Below are positions 50,626 through 59,617 of a stretch of 64,000 bases of DNA, one piece after another (the first letter of the stretch is position 1; each line of letters starts with the position of its first letter). Origin of the DNA: Gari tellinella. Taxonomy: Eukaryota > Mollusca > Bivalvia > Cardiida > Psammobiidae. Both the position numbers and the translations under genes were made by a program. The notes under the pieces were generated by a model. That model saw only the letters and a program-made list of their open reading frames with translations. It did no database searches and was not told where the DNA came from. The DNA is taken from assembly GCA_922989275.2 (NCBI GenBank), contig OV277871.1, positions 29,956,693-30,020,692 of the forward strand, written 5' to 3'.

Positions 50626-51013
50626 AGTTCGATCTCAGGTTTTTGATTTGTCAGATTTGAGACTTCTTGCATAACACATATGACGATCAAACACATTCGT
50701 CTTTTTTAAGTCTCCACTTCCAAAAAATGTCAGGGTTAACCGCCTATACTATTTTTTTCTTGCCTCAGCACTTTCGAAAAATGAGAAACAATTGCTCCAA
50801 AATTGGAATATTGGAGCCATTTTTGGAGTCCAATGGCAATAGCAAATTTCTTTATTCTCAGTGTAATCAATATGCTAATGATATTCCACTCCAAATAGTT
50901 TCCACTTTTATTCTATATAGAATCAATGTTTTACATTTCACCTGCTCTACCTAAATCAACCAATCGGTCCTTATTTAATTGTTTTACAAAAGGATGATTG
51001 GGACCTGCTAGTA
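50626..51013. other. No recognisable feature
   Basis: A 95-codon plus-strand frame spans most of it but shows no motif I recognise. Confidence 0.35.
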
Positions 51014-51275
51014 TTCTGGGACCCATCTTACGAATCGTCGTACGACAAAAATGGTCGTATGTCAGAGTTTTAAAAAACAACAACATAATTTCTGTTTTCT
51101 CCATCTAATCCTGTCTTGTGACATCTCTTTGGAATTGTATTGTCAAGACGATTCCAAAGAGATGTCCGGCACAAGACAGGATTAGCTGCATAAATGAATA
51201 ATACTGTAATTGATAATTTTAGAATCTGAATTACGATTATATTTGTCGTAACGTTTCGTAAAACGGGACCCTGGA
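51014..51275. mobile_element. Family M foldback element
   Basis: Outer ends CTGGGACCCATCTTACGAA and TTCGTAAAACGGGACCCTGG are inverted. An inner stem, TAATCCTGTCTTGTGACATC TCTTTGGAATTGT with ACGATTCCAAAGAGATGTCC GGCACAAGACAGGATTA, is nearly perfect. Confidence 0.82.
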
Positions 51276-51388
51276 ACTTAAAAGGACAACGGTGCTGCAG
51301 AAATTGGACTGTGTAGCATTCACTTACATTGTGCACAAGCCATGTTATAACGTCATATATCCTTTTTCTTCATGTTTTCTTTATTTAA

Positions 51389-51617
51389 CCCATTATCCCA
51401 TAAATACGCTTTTGAACACCTCTAATTTATTCTTCCATTGAAGAAAATATTTTCAATTTATATATTTATGAATATGCACCATAGGAAATATTTTATGTAT
51501 CCTAGAAGATGTTAGTCTAAAGCAGGATTGAACTTGATGCGCATTCTGCCTTACTTTCAACCTGCTTTAAGTGGTCACCTGTCTTAAAAAAAATAGACAC
51601 TGGCTCTGGGTAATGGG
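51389..51617. mobile_element. Family E MITE, full length
   Basis: TTAA-flanked. CCCATTATCCCATAAATACG left, GGCTCTGGGTAATGGG right. The hairpin left arm is shortened (TAAAGCAGGATTGAACTTGA TGCGC). Confidence 0.88.
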
Positions 51618-52004
51618 TTAAATCTAACAGACTGATAAATCAAAATGTGCATCCAATCTCTTAATATTGGTTGAAAATGAAAAGTACACGATTTTACTAT
51701 TATTGATTCATAATAAATGTAATATATATCTTTTTTTGTATAAACCGTTTCATTCAACATATAATGCCTTCATTTAACATGAAACAATCTCATATGAAGC
51801 GATTCTTACGAATGTGAGGTTCTTATGATTCACAAGACATTAATTCATTTTCAGTAGAAATCATCTCCCAATTATTAATAGCATATTTTATCATATATAA
51901 ATTTTTTTAAAAATCAAGTCTGTTGTTTTGGGAATTCAATATTTTAGCGAAAACTTTCTCAGCAGAATATTAGTATAACAATGTACAGATTCCAAACGGT
52001 ACTA
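51618..52004. other. No recognisable feature
   Basis: Strongly AT-rich; a family T-like shred cannot be excluded. Confidence 0.35.
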
Positions 52005-52195
52005 CAGTGGAGAATGTGTTATTCTTTCCCAATAAACGCGTTTACGCTAAACTATTATTTGCAGTGCAAACAGTTTGCCACCAAGATAAACAAGAATTAT
52101 CAGAATTGTCCAAAAGTTGTTCTTTTCTACGTTTTAGTGCTTTGCGTTTGCGTACGTTTGCGTTTACACGGGAAAGAGTAACAGATTCTCCACTG
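52005..52195 (+). mobile_element. Family A lacking the hairpin core
   Basis: TA-flanked, young subfamily. GCAAACAGTTTG joins directly to CCACCAAGATAAAC, so about 55 bp between two GTTTG words is gone while both ends and spacers stay intact. One further A is missing from the CTAAAACTATT run. Confidence 0.93.
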
Positions 52196-52478
52196 TACCG
52201 AGTAAATGGTTAACTCCTTAAAAAAAAACTAGCGGTGAATATTTAGATGTTGCAAACAGTTGGAATCCAGACCAGACGTCGCATAATGCGTTATTTGATC
52301 AGTGTCCGAAGTGTTTGTCACTTGAATTTGTTTTTCGTTTTTTTTTCTGAAAATATACAGAATTGTTATTTAGATTGAGATATTGAGCATCCTGGATTTT
52401 TTAAGCACACGCCATTAAACTTTATTCTGCCGTGGCATACAGAGTTAAATGCAATTGAGAAAACACTATTCTTTCCCG

Positions 52479-52721
52479 TTGAATCATTTCAGCACCAAAT
52501 TAACGTTGGGATTTTTACCCCTTCACCGCTAGGTTGTTTTCTGCTTCAATATTGTTGTCTGCAATATTGTTTCAAAGTCAGATTTAAAGTTATTATACCT
52601 AGAAAATCCGATACGCGTTTCAAACAGTTTGGATCCTGATCAGGCGCCGCGTTACGCGGCGACTGATCAGGATCCAAACTGTTTGTAATGTAGACTTTGT
52701 GCGACATCGTCGACGAATGGG
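52479..52721 (+). mobile_element. Family R MITE
   Basis: ATTTTTACCCCTTCACCGCT, TTCAATATTGTTGTCTGCAA, hairpin GGATCCTGATCAGGCGCCGC / GCGGCGACTGATCAGGATCC, right GTCGACGAATGGG. An A left end (GAGAAAACACTATTCTTTCC) is cut at its left side. Confidence 0.85.
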
Positions 52722-52824
52722 TTAAACGAAACAAAACGAAACGAAACGTTACGCAATGTAAAAACATGTAAAAAGAGGCAAGTTACATACCATTTATCCA
52801 AAATACTGTTTCTAGTTTTGAAGA

Positions 52825-53060
52825 CATTTGAGCATTTTCATTCTCAAAGACGCTTTAAAACGCGTTTGCAAACAGGTTGGGTCCTGATCCGCGTTACGCG
52901 GCGTCTGATCAGGACCCAAACTGTTTGACACTCTTATCGATATTTACTAAGTTATACAACCTTAAATCTAACTTTAAAACCTGTATTGCAGACCTTAATA
53001 ATGATGAATTAAAAGCGGTGAAGGGGTAAAAATATCTCGCATAATTTGATCATGAAAGGG
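52825..53060 (-). mobile_element. Family R MITE, shortened left arm
   Basis: CATTTTCATTCTCAAAGACG left, GATCATGAAAGGG right. Hairpin GTTGGGTCCTGATC then CGCGTTACGCGGCGTCTGAT CAGGACCCAA: GAGACGC is lost from the left arm next to the apex. Confidence 0.83.
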
Positions 53061-53095
53061 TTAAAAATGTATTCTCCTTCGTACATTGTAACTTG

Positions 53096-53594
53096 TAAAG
53101 TGGAAAAGACATTATTCTTTTCCGTTTCACCTTTTCCGTTTCACTTTTTCCTCTATATATGCACCCTTTAGCGCATACTATTTATTCATCCAATGAAGAA
53201 AATAGTTACAATAATTAACATGTAACATAAGAAATATTTTCTATATCCTTGTAAATGACAGCTTAAAGCATGCTGAAATTAAAGCAGAATGCGCCTGAAG
53301 GCGTATTCTGCTTTTTTTCAACCTGCTTTAAGTGGCCATCTGTCTTCAAAGCTAGAAACTGTCAGGCAATGGGGTAACAGGGTCAAACGCAAACGCATTG
53401 GAGTAAGAATAGGAAAGTGCAAATTCTTGAAATCTCTTTCGATTTATATCAATCTGAATAGCAAACAATGGGGATTCTGATCAGACAACGGTATACCATA
53501 CGTCTGCTCAGGCTCCAGACTGTTTGCAATGAATAAACTTATTGAAGCATAAATTTACACGCTTATTGAGAAAGAATAACGTCTTTTCCGCAGT
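53096..53594 (-). mobile_element. Family A interrupted by E
   Basis: AAAGTGGAAAAGACATTATT CTTTTCCG at left; after E it resumes GGTCAAACGCAAACGCATTG and ends CGTCTTTTCCGCAG. Core GGGGATTCTGATCAGACAAC / CATACGTCTGCTCAGGCTCC. Confidence 0.72.
53153..53375. mobile_element. Family E element inside A
   Basis: TATATGCACCCTTTAGCGCA left; hairpin AAAGCATGCTGAAATTAAAG CAGAATGCGCCTGAAGGCGT ATTCTGC; TAAGTGGCCATCTGTCTTCA and CAATGGGGTAAC right. Confidence 0.75.
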
Positions 53595-54079
53595 AGCAAA
53601 ACTCTTAGAATTTTATTTTCTCACATATTTACCTCTGTTTTCAATAAAGAACAATAATCGCGAATAGCAACATGATTGTGTGATATCAGTTTAATGACGT
53701 CAGCATAGCGTCACTATTTATAAAAGGCGTTGTTACGCAACTGGAATGCCATAAAGGCATATTGCTTTTAAAAATAGCTGAAAATCGTCGGTTATGTGAG
53801 AAAAAGAATATGTCACTCGTCGATGTTTAAGAGAAGCTGATCTCAAACGAATCTAGAAAAGAAAATTTATTAAACTCGGTAAGCTCGCTTAATAACATTT
53901 CAATTCTAGACTCGGTTGAAATTAACTTGTCTTAAACACCGACTCATGGCAGATCCTATGTTCCGCATACTTATGTTAAGCACCAGTAGTGTTTCTTTGC
54001 ATATTCATAACACCTATCAAGCCATTTGACTGCTTAAGGTACTTCGCATATGCGCGTAGTTTCCATACGATTGTTATGA
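53595..54079. other. Non-repeat stretch with a promoter-like motif
   Basis: TGACGTCA (53,695-53,702) lies 16 bp upstream of TATAAAAGGCG (53,719). No transcript or frame supports a gene. A weak inverted pair (AACTCGGTAAGCTCG / GAATTCTAGACTCGG-like) sits near 53,870-53,930. Confidence 0.35.
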
Positions 54080-54299
54080 AACTTTTCATGAAGAATGATT
54101 GTTATCTGCTTCAATATTGATGTCAGCAATATCGTTTCTAAATTATATAGATTTTTTAAAAGGCAGTATAACTGACGTTATTTCAAAACAAGTGGCAACC
54201 CGTTTTGATCTTGATCAGATGCCGCGTTACGCGACGTCTGATTAGGATAAAAACTGTTTGCAAGTGCGGTTTATGACGTCATTAAGAGTGAAAGAGTTA
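54080..54299 (+). mobile_element. Family R MITE
   Basis: TTATCTGCTTCAATATTGAT GTCAGC, hairpin GATCTTGATCAGATGCCGCG / GCGACGTCTGATTAGGATAA, right ATTAAGAGTGAAAGAGTTA. Confidence 0.8.
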
Positions 54300-54348
54300 C
54301 GTAGCACTAGTGATTCTTTGCATATTCATGAACACCACTTTGACCTGA

Positions 54349-54568
54349 TATAACGAAACTTGGATATAAGTGATTTCTCTCAGGATCGTTTGATTTCCTT
54401 TCTCCGGACCGTCTGATTTAGTAGTATTTGACACGATAAGCACATTTAGCGATTCTACCGTAAAACGAATATTTAGCGTTTTAATTTTTCGCGTTATCGT
54501 ATTGAAAACATTTTTTTACGGATACCGCGGTACAATGTATATCCAAATTTCGTTTCATCAGGTCCATT
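54349..54568. mobile_element. Family T foldback element
   Basis: ACCTGATATAACGAAACTTG GATATA left; TATATCCAAATTTCGTTTCA TCAGGT right; imperfect inverted ends of about 26 bp. Confidence 0.78.
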
Positions 54569-54677
54569 TCAGTACATGTATACGTTATTTAGAAATGGGA
54601 AATATTTTTTTTATATATCTAATAGTTTAGCCAGCTTCACTATATACGCAAAAAGAAATGTTTGCTGGCAAATGGTA

Positions 54678-54923
54678 CAGTGGAGAATCTGTTATTCTTT
54701 CCCAATAAACGCGTTTACGCTAAAACTATTATTTGCAGTGCAAACAGTTTGGAGCCTGATCAGACGCCGGGTAACCCGGCGTCTGATCAGGCTCCAAACT
54801 GTTTGCCACCAAGATAAACATAAAATATCAGAATTGACCAAAAGTTGTTCTTTTCTACGTTTTAGTGCTTTGCGTTTGCGTACGTTTGCGTTTAAACGGG
54901 AAAGAATAACAGATTCTCCACTG
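54678..54923 (+). mobile_element. Family A MITE, full length, perfect hairpin
   Basis: 246 bp, TA-flanked, young subfamily. Unlike other copies, the base beside GATC is paired: GGAGCCTGATCAGACGCCGG / CCGGCGTCTGATCAGGCTCC. Confidence 0.95.
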
Positions 54924-54924
54924 T

Positions 54925-55037
54925 AGATTAAAGCAGACTGATATTGAAAAAGAATGTCGCTTAAGGACCAATCTGCATTACTCTCAGCCTGTTTTAAGCA
55001 ACTGTCTTCAGAAAACAAGCTATCGAGTAAATGTTAA
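54925..55037. mobile_element. Family E right-half remnant
   Basis: TTAAAGCAGACTGATATTGA and CCTGTTTTAAGCAACTGTCT TCAG; the element is cut on its left by the A insertion or an older break. Confidence 0.6.
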
Positions 55038-55094
55038 AAGCTGACATATGTTTTCAAATGAAAATTCCGTCTTTTCCAAAAAGTAGCCGTTTAA

Positions 55095-55307
55095 CCCTAA
55101 TCGTGCTAAGAGAGACTTGGCTACCATTTGCAAATAGTCTGGATCCAGATCAGACGCCGCGTAACGCGCTGTCCAATCTTGATTCAAACTGTTTGTCACT
55201 CATATTCAACTTTTATTCAGTTAAATAAAAGCATAAAAATTAATTGTGATTTTTTTTTCACAGACGATAGATTTGAAGCAAACGACAATTCAGCATTATA
55301 AAGGGTC
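55095..55307 (+). mobile_element. Family Q MITE
   Basis: CCCTAATCGTGCTAAGAGAG left, AATTCAGCATTATAAAGGG right, hairpin GGATCCAGATCAGACGCCGC / GCGCTGTCCAATCTTGATTC. Confidence 0.82.
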
Positions 55308-55329
55308 AGTTATGTGTACACTTGAGGCA

Positions 55330-55420
55330 AAATGGTTAACAGGGCAAAACGTTTGGGTCAAGACGAGACACAAAGTAAGGCGGCGTCTCAGCAGGGTCCA
55401 AACTTTTTGACATTCTGATA
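55330..55420. mobile_element. Decayed TTAA-type element
   Basis: GGGTCAAGACGAGACACAAA / AAGGCGGCGTCTCAGCAGGG TCC hairpin; ends unclear. Confidence 0.55.
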
Positions 55421-55535
55421 CTGTTTTGAAAAGTTTTAAATTTAGAAAAGTAGCAGGCGATAATTGTTGCAGACGAGATACATGTATTTACTTACATGGC
55501 ATAACAAGAGTTAATATAAGTAATGATTATACTAT

Positions 55536-55891
55536 AGCGCCCCTCTCTACAACGGCCCTCCGAACAACGACTCCTTCCTTTCAACGACCCTTGCCGCTGT
55601 TCCCTAAACGAGTTAATTATGTCTAACGCTTTTACTGCTGCAATATCGTCTGCTTAAAAGTGTCGTCTGCTTTTCTTTTTCCTCAAAGTTACATATAAGT
55701 GGATATTCTGATATGATAAATACAATAACGAGTTTCAAACAGTTTATATCCAGATCAGACGCTGCGTTACTCGGCGTCTGATCTTCATTCAAGCTGTTTG
55801 CAAATGTTAGACAAAAGTCCTCCCTATAACGACTTCCCCGGAACAACGCACATGATATGTGTCTCCCATTTGATGTCGTTGTAGAGAGATG
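55536..55891 (+). mobile_element. Family D MITE
   Basis: GCGCCCCTCTCTACAACGGC left with one 32-bp unit, then TTGCCGCTGTTCCC and TTATGTCTAACGCTTTTACT as at the end of the 1-1146 array. Hairpin TATCCAGATCAGACGCTGCG / TCGGCGTCTGATCTTCATTC. GTCGTTGTAGAGAGATGCAC right. Confidence 0.87.
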
Positions 55892-55954
55892 CACTGCATT
55901 GTACCTATTGATATATAACTAATTATATTGTGTAATAATCACTCTTATGATAGC

Positions 55955-56165
55955 AATAGCCTGTTTCTAGCTTTGAAGATAGGTCAACATTTTAAGCAAG
56001 TTGAAAGTAAAGCAGAATGCGCATTTAGGCACATTCTGCTTTACATTCAGCTTGCTTTAAGCTACCTTCTGTTCACGAAAAAGAAATACTCATTGTGGTG
56101 CATTTTCATAACTGCATAAATTGGAACAATTTCCCAAAGTGGAGGAATAAATCAAAAACGTAAAC
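55955..56165. mobile_element. Family E element
   Basis: TAGCCTGTTTCTAGCTTTGA, hairpin AAGCAAGTTGAAAGTAAAGC AGAATGCGCATTTAGGCACA TTCTGC, TTGTGGTGCATTTTCATAAC. A family T element follows, as at 10,031-10,630. Confidence 0.75.
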
Positions 56166-56212
56166 GGGTGTATGTATGTAGTAATGGTATAAAAACAACA
56201 TGTACAATTACA

Positions 56213-56383
56213 ACAAAGTTCGCTTATAACGAAATTGGATTTAACGATAAACTGGATATAACAAAATAAAAGAATTCCCAATCTCTAACTAACCTATGGT
56301 AAAATCGACCTGATATAGCGAAATTTGGATATAATAAAATAAATCAGTAGTCCCGAGGACTTCATTATAAGTTAGTTTGACTG
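56213..56383. mobile_element. Family T element
   Basis: ACAAAGTTCGCTTATAACGA, GACCTGATATAGCGAAATTT GGATATAA and GACTTCATTATAAGTTAGTTTGACTG. Confidence 0.65.
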
Positions 56384-56449
56384 TAAAATACAAACCGTAA
56401 ATATATATACAAGAAAATTAATAAAACACAACACACGAAAGTTACTTAC

Positions 56450-56820
56450 CTTATTTGGTTTGTAGCAGAAATCGTGAAGTTCGAATTCCGTAAAATAAAG
56501 TAATTCAACTTTCAGAGAGAAAAAGTTTATTACAAAGTTCCCCGTCCCTAAATAAACCAAACTGCTTTTTCTGAAAAAAGATTAGATACGTCGAAACAAA
56601 GTACCCAAAACGTTTCGTATAGTCGATCCCATACAAATGCACTTTCTGTTGCACAGGCGTTGATACACTGTCCTCTTAAATACAGCCTCCTATCATGATC
56701 CGTGCCTGTTTCGCAATAATCTCCCACTCCCCCTGTCGCTGTGCCGCTGTGCCGCTTTTCCTGATTCTCTGATGTGCGCCAACTTTCCCTTGCCCTTTCT
56801 CCGCCCGTCCACGTAATCAA
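56450..56820 (-). other. Candidate promoter and first exon
   Basis: On the minus strand TGTATTTAAGAGG (TATA-like, 56,675-56,682) is followed about 225 bp later by AAATAAG|GTAAGT, a near-consensus 5' splice site with exon end at 56,450. The segment is unusually free of repeats and contains a 90-codon frame (56,548-56,820) rich in R, E and G. No homology is recognised. It could be a 5'-UTR exon, a noncoding RNA exon or chance. Confidence 0.3.
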
Positions 56821-57067
56821 TGTTACCAGAGAAGATAAATCAGAAAGGTTATTTGAACAATACTAACCACTAAGGCGCCTATTTACAGCCGGACGCTGGG
56901 ATCACAGGTTTTGATGGACAAGGGGGAAGGGTCGTCGAGAAATTAATTTAAGTAGTTGCTTTTATTTGTAGACGTGTCGTTTGCACGTCGCATGTCATGC
57001 GAGTGATACAAGCGAATCAGTATGAAGTGGATACTTACCGTTGATAAGACTTTATTCTTTCTAAATA

Positions 57068-57518
57068 CAGTAAAACCTCTCTATAACGACCACTAAACTG
57101 ACTAAATTACAGTGGAGAAAACGTTATTCTTTCCCGTTTAAACGCAAAACGAAACGCCAACGCATTGCAATAAATAGAGGAAATGTCACATTTTTGACAA
57201 TTCTGTCTATTTATTTTAATATGAGTGGCAAATAGTTTTGGGCCTGTTCAGCAGCCGGGTTACCCGGCGTCTGATCAGGCTCCAAACTGTTTGCATTGGA
57301 AATAATAATTTTAGACTAAGCGCATTTATTGGGAAAAAATAACGTTTTCTCCACTGTATTAGGTGTTACAGGCAGGTAACTGGTTAAAGCAAGAGTAAAG
57401 CTCTTTGAAAGGTTTAAGTTATACTACTCGTATCACAATGAATTGATTAACTGCCTCTAAGTTTTACATGTTATGAATAAGTGCTATTTTTAATGTTCGT
57501 AATATGGAGGTTTTACTA
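57068..57518. mobile_element. Family F MITE interrupted by A
   Basis: CAGTAAAACCTCTCTATAAC GACCACTAAA left; GTTCGTAATATGGAGGTTTTACTA right. Net length 202 bp without the A copy, matching intact F elements. The central palindrome is decayed. Confidence 0.88.
57110..57356 (-). mobile_element. Family A MITE inside F
   Basis: TA-flanked, older body. Core GGGCCTGTTCAGCAGCCGGG / CCCGGCGTCTGATCAGGCTCC. Confidence 0.92.
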
Positions 57519-57519
57519 T

Positions 57520-57905
57520 ATTCTTTCCATATAAACTATTTCATGCTAAATCATATCAATGTATATCTATTGCAAACAGTTTGGAGTTTTCCAATACTAA
57601 TTTCTGGGAGCTACGGGTTATGAGAAAATGAAGTAAACGTTAGTGAACATGATTTCAGATTAATGCTTTTTGCAAAGCTTTCTGCTTTACTTTTGTTCTG
57701 TACTATAAATCTGTCTGCTGTGAAATGTCTTAATGGTAATGAGATAGGACCTTAGTCGGTACTCTTCGTCAAACTATCGGCCATTTCCTTTAACTGGCGG
57801 ATCGTTCACAACCATGCTTTAGGAGTGTTCGGAACGGGCAGACAGTTGACGAAAACGGCCGATCGCTCTCCGTAGAGCCGATATATACACATTACTCGTT
57901 GACAG
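57520..57905. other. A and E shreds, then unexplained
   Basis: TTCTTTCCATATAAACTATT..TATTGCAAACAGTTTGGAG is an A left half truncated inside the core (57,520-57,592). CAAAGCTTTCTGCTTTACTT (57,675) is E-like. Confidence 0.45.
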
Positions 57906-58039
57906 TGCGATACAGGGTGATGTATTCAGCTCGAGACGTTTTTGCCGGAAATAGTCGATTTGACGAGCGCCTTGGTGCGAGTCTGATCGATTGTTTCCGG
58001 TAAAAACGTCGGGAGCTGAATACAACACAATGTAGCGCA
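57906..58039. mobile_element. Family J palindrome
   Basis: TGCGATACAGGGTGATGTAT TCAGCTCGAGACGTTTTTGC CGGAAATAGTCGAT pairs with ATCGATTGTTTCCGGTAAAA ACGTCGGGAGCTGAATACAA CACAATGTAGCGCA. Confidence 0.85.
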
Positions 58040-58383
58040 CAGCCAACCGGTGATGTGTATAATATATGCATTGATTACACACCAAAAACAAATAAATAGT
58101 TGTTTTAAATCACTTGATATCTAGAAATATTAGTTATTTGAAGCAAAAAAAGATTATTTGTATGCCACAAAGAATAACGCAGAACTTGTGCAATTATGTA
58201 AATTATGTCACGCTAAATCGAAAAAAACGAGGTTAGAGTAAAATACAAGGTGGCTGATACAGACTCTTGTATTTTACTGTGTAGGTACACGCGGAAACGC
58301 TCGGTATCATAAGAAGGCATATAATAAAGACCATCAGTGGGCCGATCTCAATCTTATAGAAAATTTACGCTTCTTCAAAAAAC
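58040..58383. other. Short inverted pair only
   Basis: GTAAAATACAAGG and CTTGTATTTTAC (58,239-58,278) form a hairpin with a 16-base loop; otherwise nothing. Confidence 0.45.
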
Positions 58384-58480
58384 TTGCGCTACAGGGTGTT
58401 GTATTGAGCTCTCGGCGTTTTGACGAGGCGCTCGTCAGATCGGCTATTTCCGGCAAATTACATCCCTTCATCGCGTTAAG
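58384..58480. mobile_element. Family J half copy
   Basis: TTGCGCTACAGGGTGTTGTA TTGAGCTCTCGGCGTTTT and TCAGATCGGCTATTTCCGGC match one J arm plus part of the centre; the other arm is lost. Confidence 0.65.
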
Positions 58481-58579
58481 GTAGGTTGTACTGTATAATC
58501 TATTGGATTTTCAAGACGATTAAACATTGATTTGAAGAATAGATACTGCGTTCAACTCTTTTTTCTAAATTTACAGCTT

Positions 58580-58705
58580 CACAGCATACAGCAGTTATTT
58601 GCAAACAGTTAGGGTCATTTCAGTCTTTCTTTATTTAGAAATAATTCTTAAGTTTAAATATTAGAAATACAAGCAGAAGACAATTATTTAAATACCAAAA
58701 ATATA
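58580..58705 (+). mobile_element. Family B remnant
   Basis: TTATTTGCAAACAGTTAGGG then the B body (AAATTAAGCAGAAGACAATT-like); the hairpin centre and right arm are deleted. Confidence 0.5.
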
Positions 58706-58899
58706 GGGTACGATAAGGCGAGGGTGCGAAATCATCAAGTCTCAACTCTTGTGGTTTCCGATTTAGACAATGAACGAATGCGCATTTCTGATACTTCAAG
58801 CGATTATAACAAGTCTAGGATTGAATTTTAAGCATCGGAGTAGGTTTATTTACCCCGAGACTAAGCTCAATATTCATCAGATATGGATACTCGCATTAA

Positions 58900-59044
58900 C
58901 CCATTTGTGCCCAGTGGATTCTTCCATGCTTATATTTTGGATTAGTCCATTTTTATCTAAGGGGTGCCTGGTCAAAATTTTCATTTTCGTTCAGTTTTAA
59001 ATTGAAATTCTATCAGCAAACATTGTAGACTCTGATCAGACGCC
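58900..59044 (-). mobile_element. Family C half, cut at hairpin apex
   Basis: TTAA then CCCATTTGTGCCCAGTGGAT; ends with TAGACTCTGATCAGACGCC, directly followed by unrelated ACCGTATAGC. The right arm and right end are missing. Confidence 0.83.
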
Positions 59045-59617
59045 ACCGTATAGCTATAAGTAAACATCAGCTGTAATCATCTAAAATAGAAACGTCATGT
59101 CATAGCACTGCCACACAGGCGAGTTTATTAAAATTTATCGGGAAATCGGGGCTTGGAACCAATACGATCCCATACGGCTCCGTCGAAAGATATTGACCCT
59201 CATATCAAAAGTTTAGGTTAAAATCCCTTAAAACTCTACATTTTAGAAATAAAATACTTGCTACCTTTAAGCCAGACGATATTATGGTGCCCAGACAATG
59301 CGATAGACGGGTTATCGTCTTGTTATGTCAATGAAAGTTTCAGATTATTTCTCTACTTATATTGTATACAGTGGCGGCTTAATTTTCTTTCGTGTCCAAA
59401 ATATTGAAACTTTATTGCAATGGAAGGAAATGTAGCAAATAACTACGTTCTGAAAATGTTGAACATCTATTCTAAACCCTTTCATTGTCTTAATTTAAGT
59501 AATAATTCGAATATTTATTGTATTCATAGAGGTATGAAGAAAAAAACCTGGTCACACTATATGAAACTACGGAAGCCGAATAGTGCCACTTTTACAAGTT
59601 TTTTGTCATTTTTTTTT
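59045..59617. other. No recognisable feature
   Basis: Scattered short frames, no repeat ends. Confidence 0.35.

Noticed and set aside
50667..50954. 95-codon frame as a gene.
   Set aside because: No recognised motif and no neighbouring signals.
9250..54923. Open frames of 65-116 codons recurring on both strands (QTVWSQIRRRVTRRLIRLQT and SGESVILSRLNANVRKRK types).
   Set aside because: They are translations of near-identical A elements. Both strands are open because the DNA is a near palindrome, and the frames have no start or stop conservation beyond that of the DNA itself.
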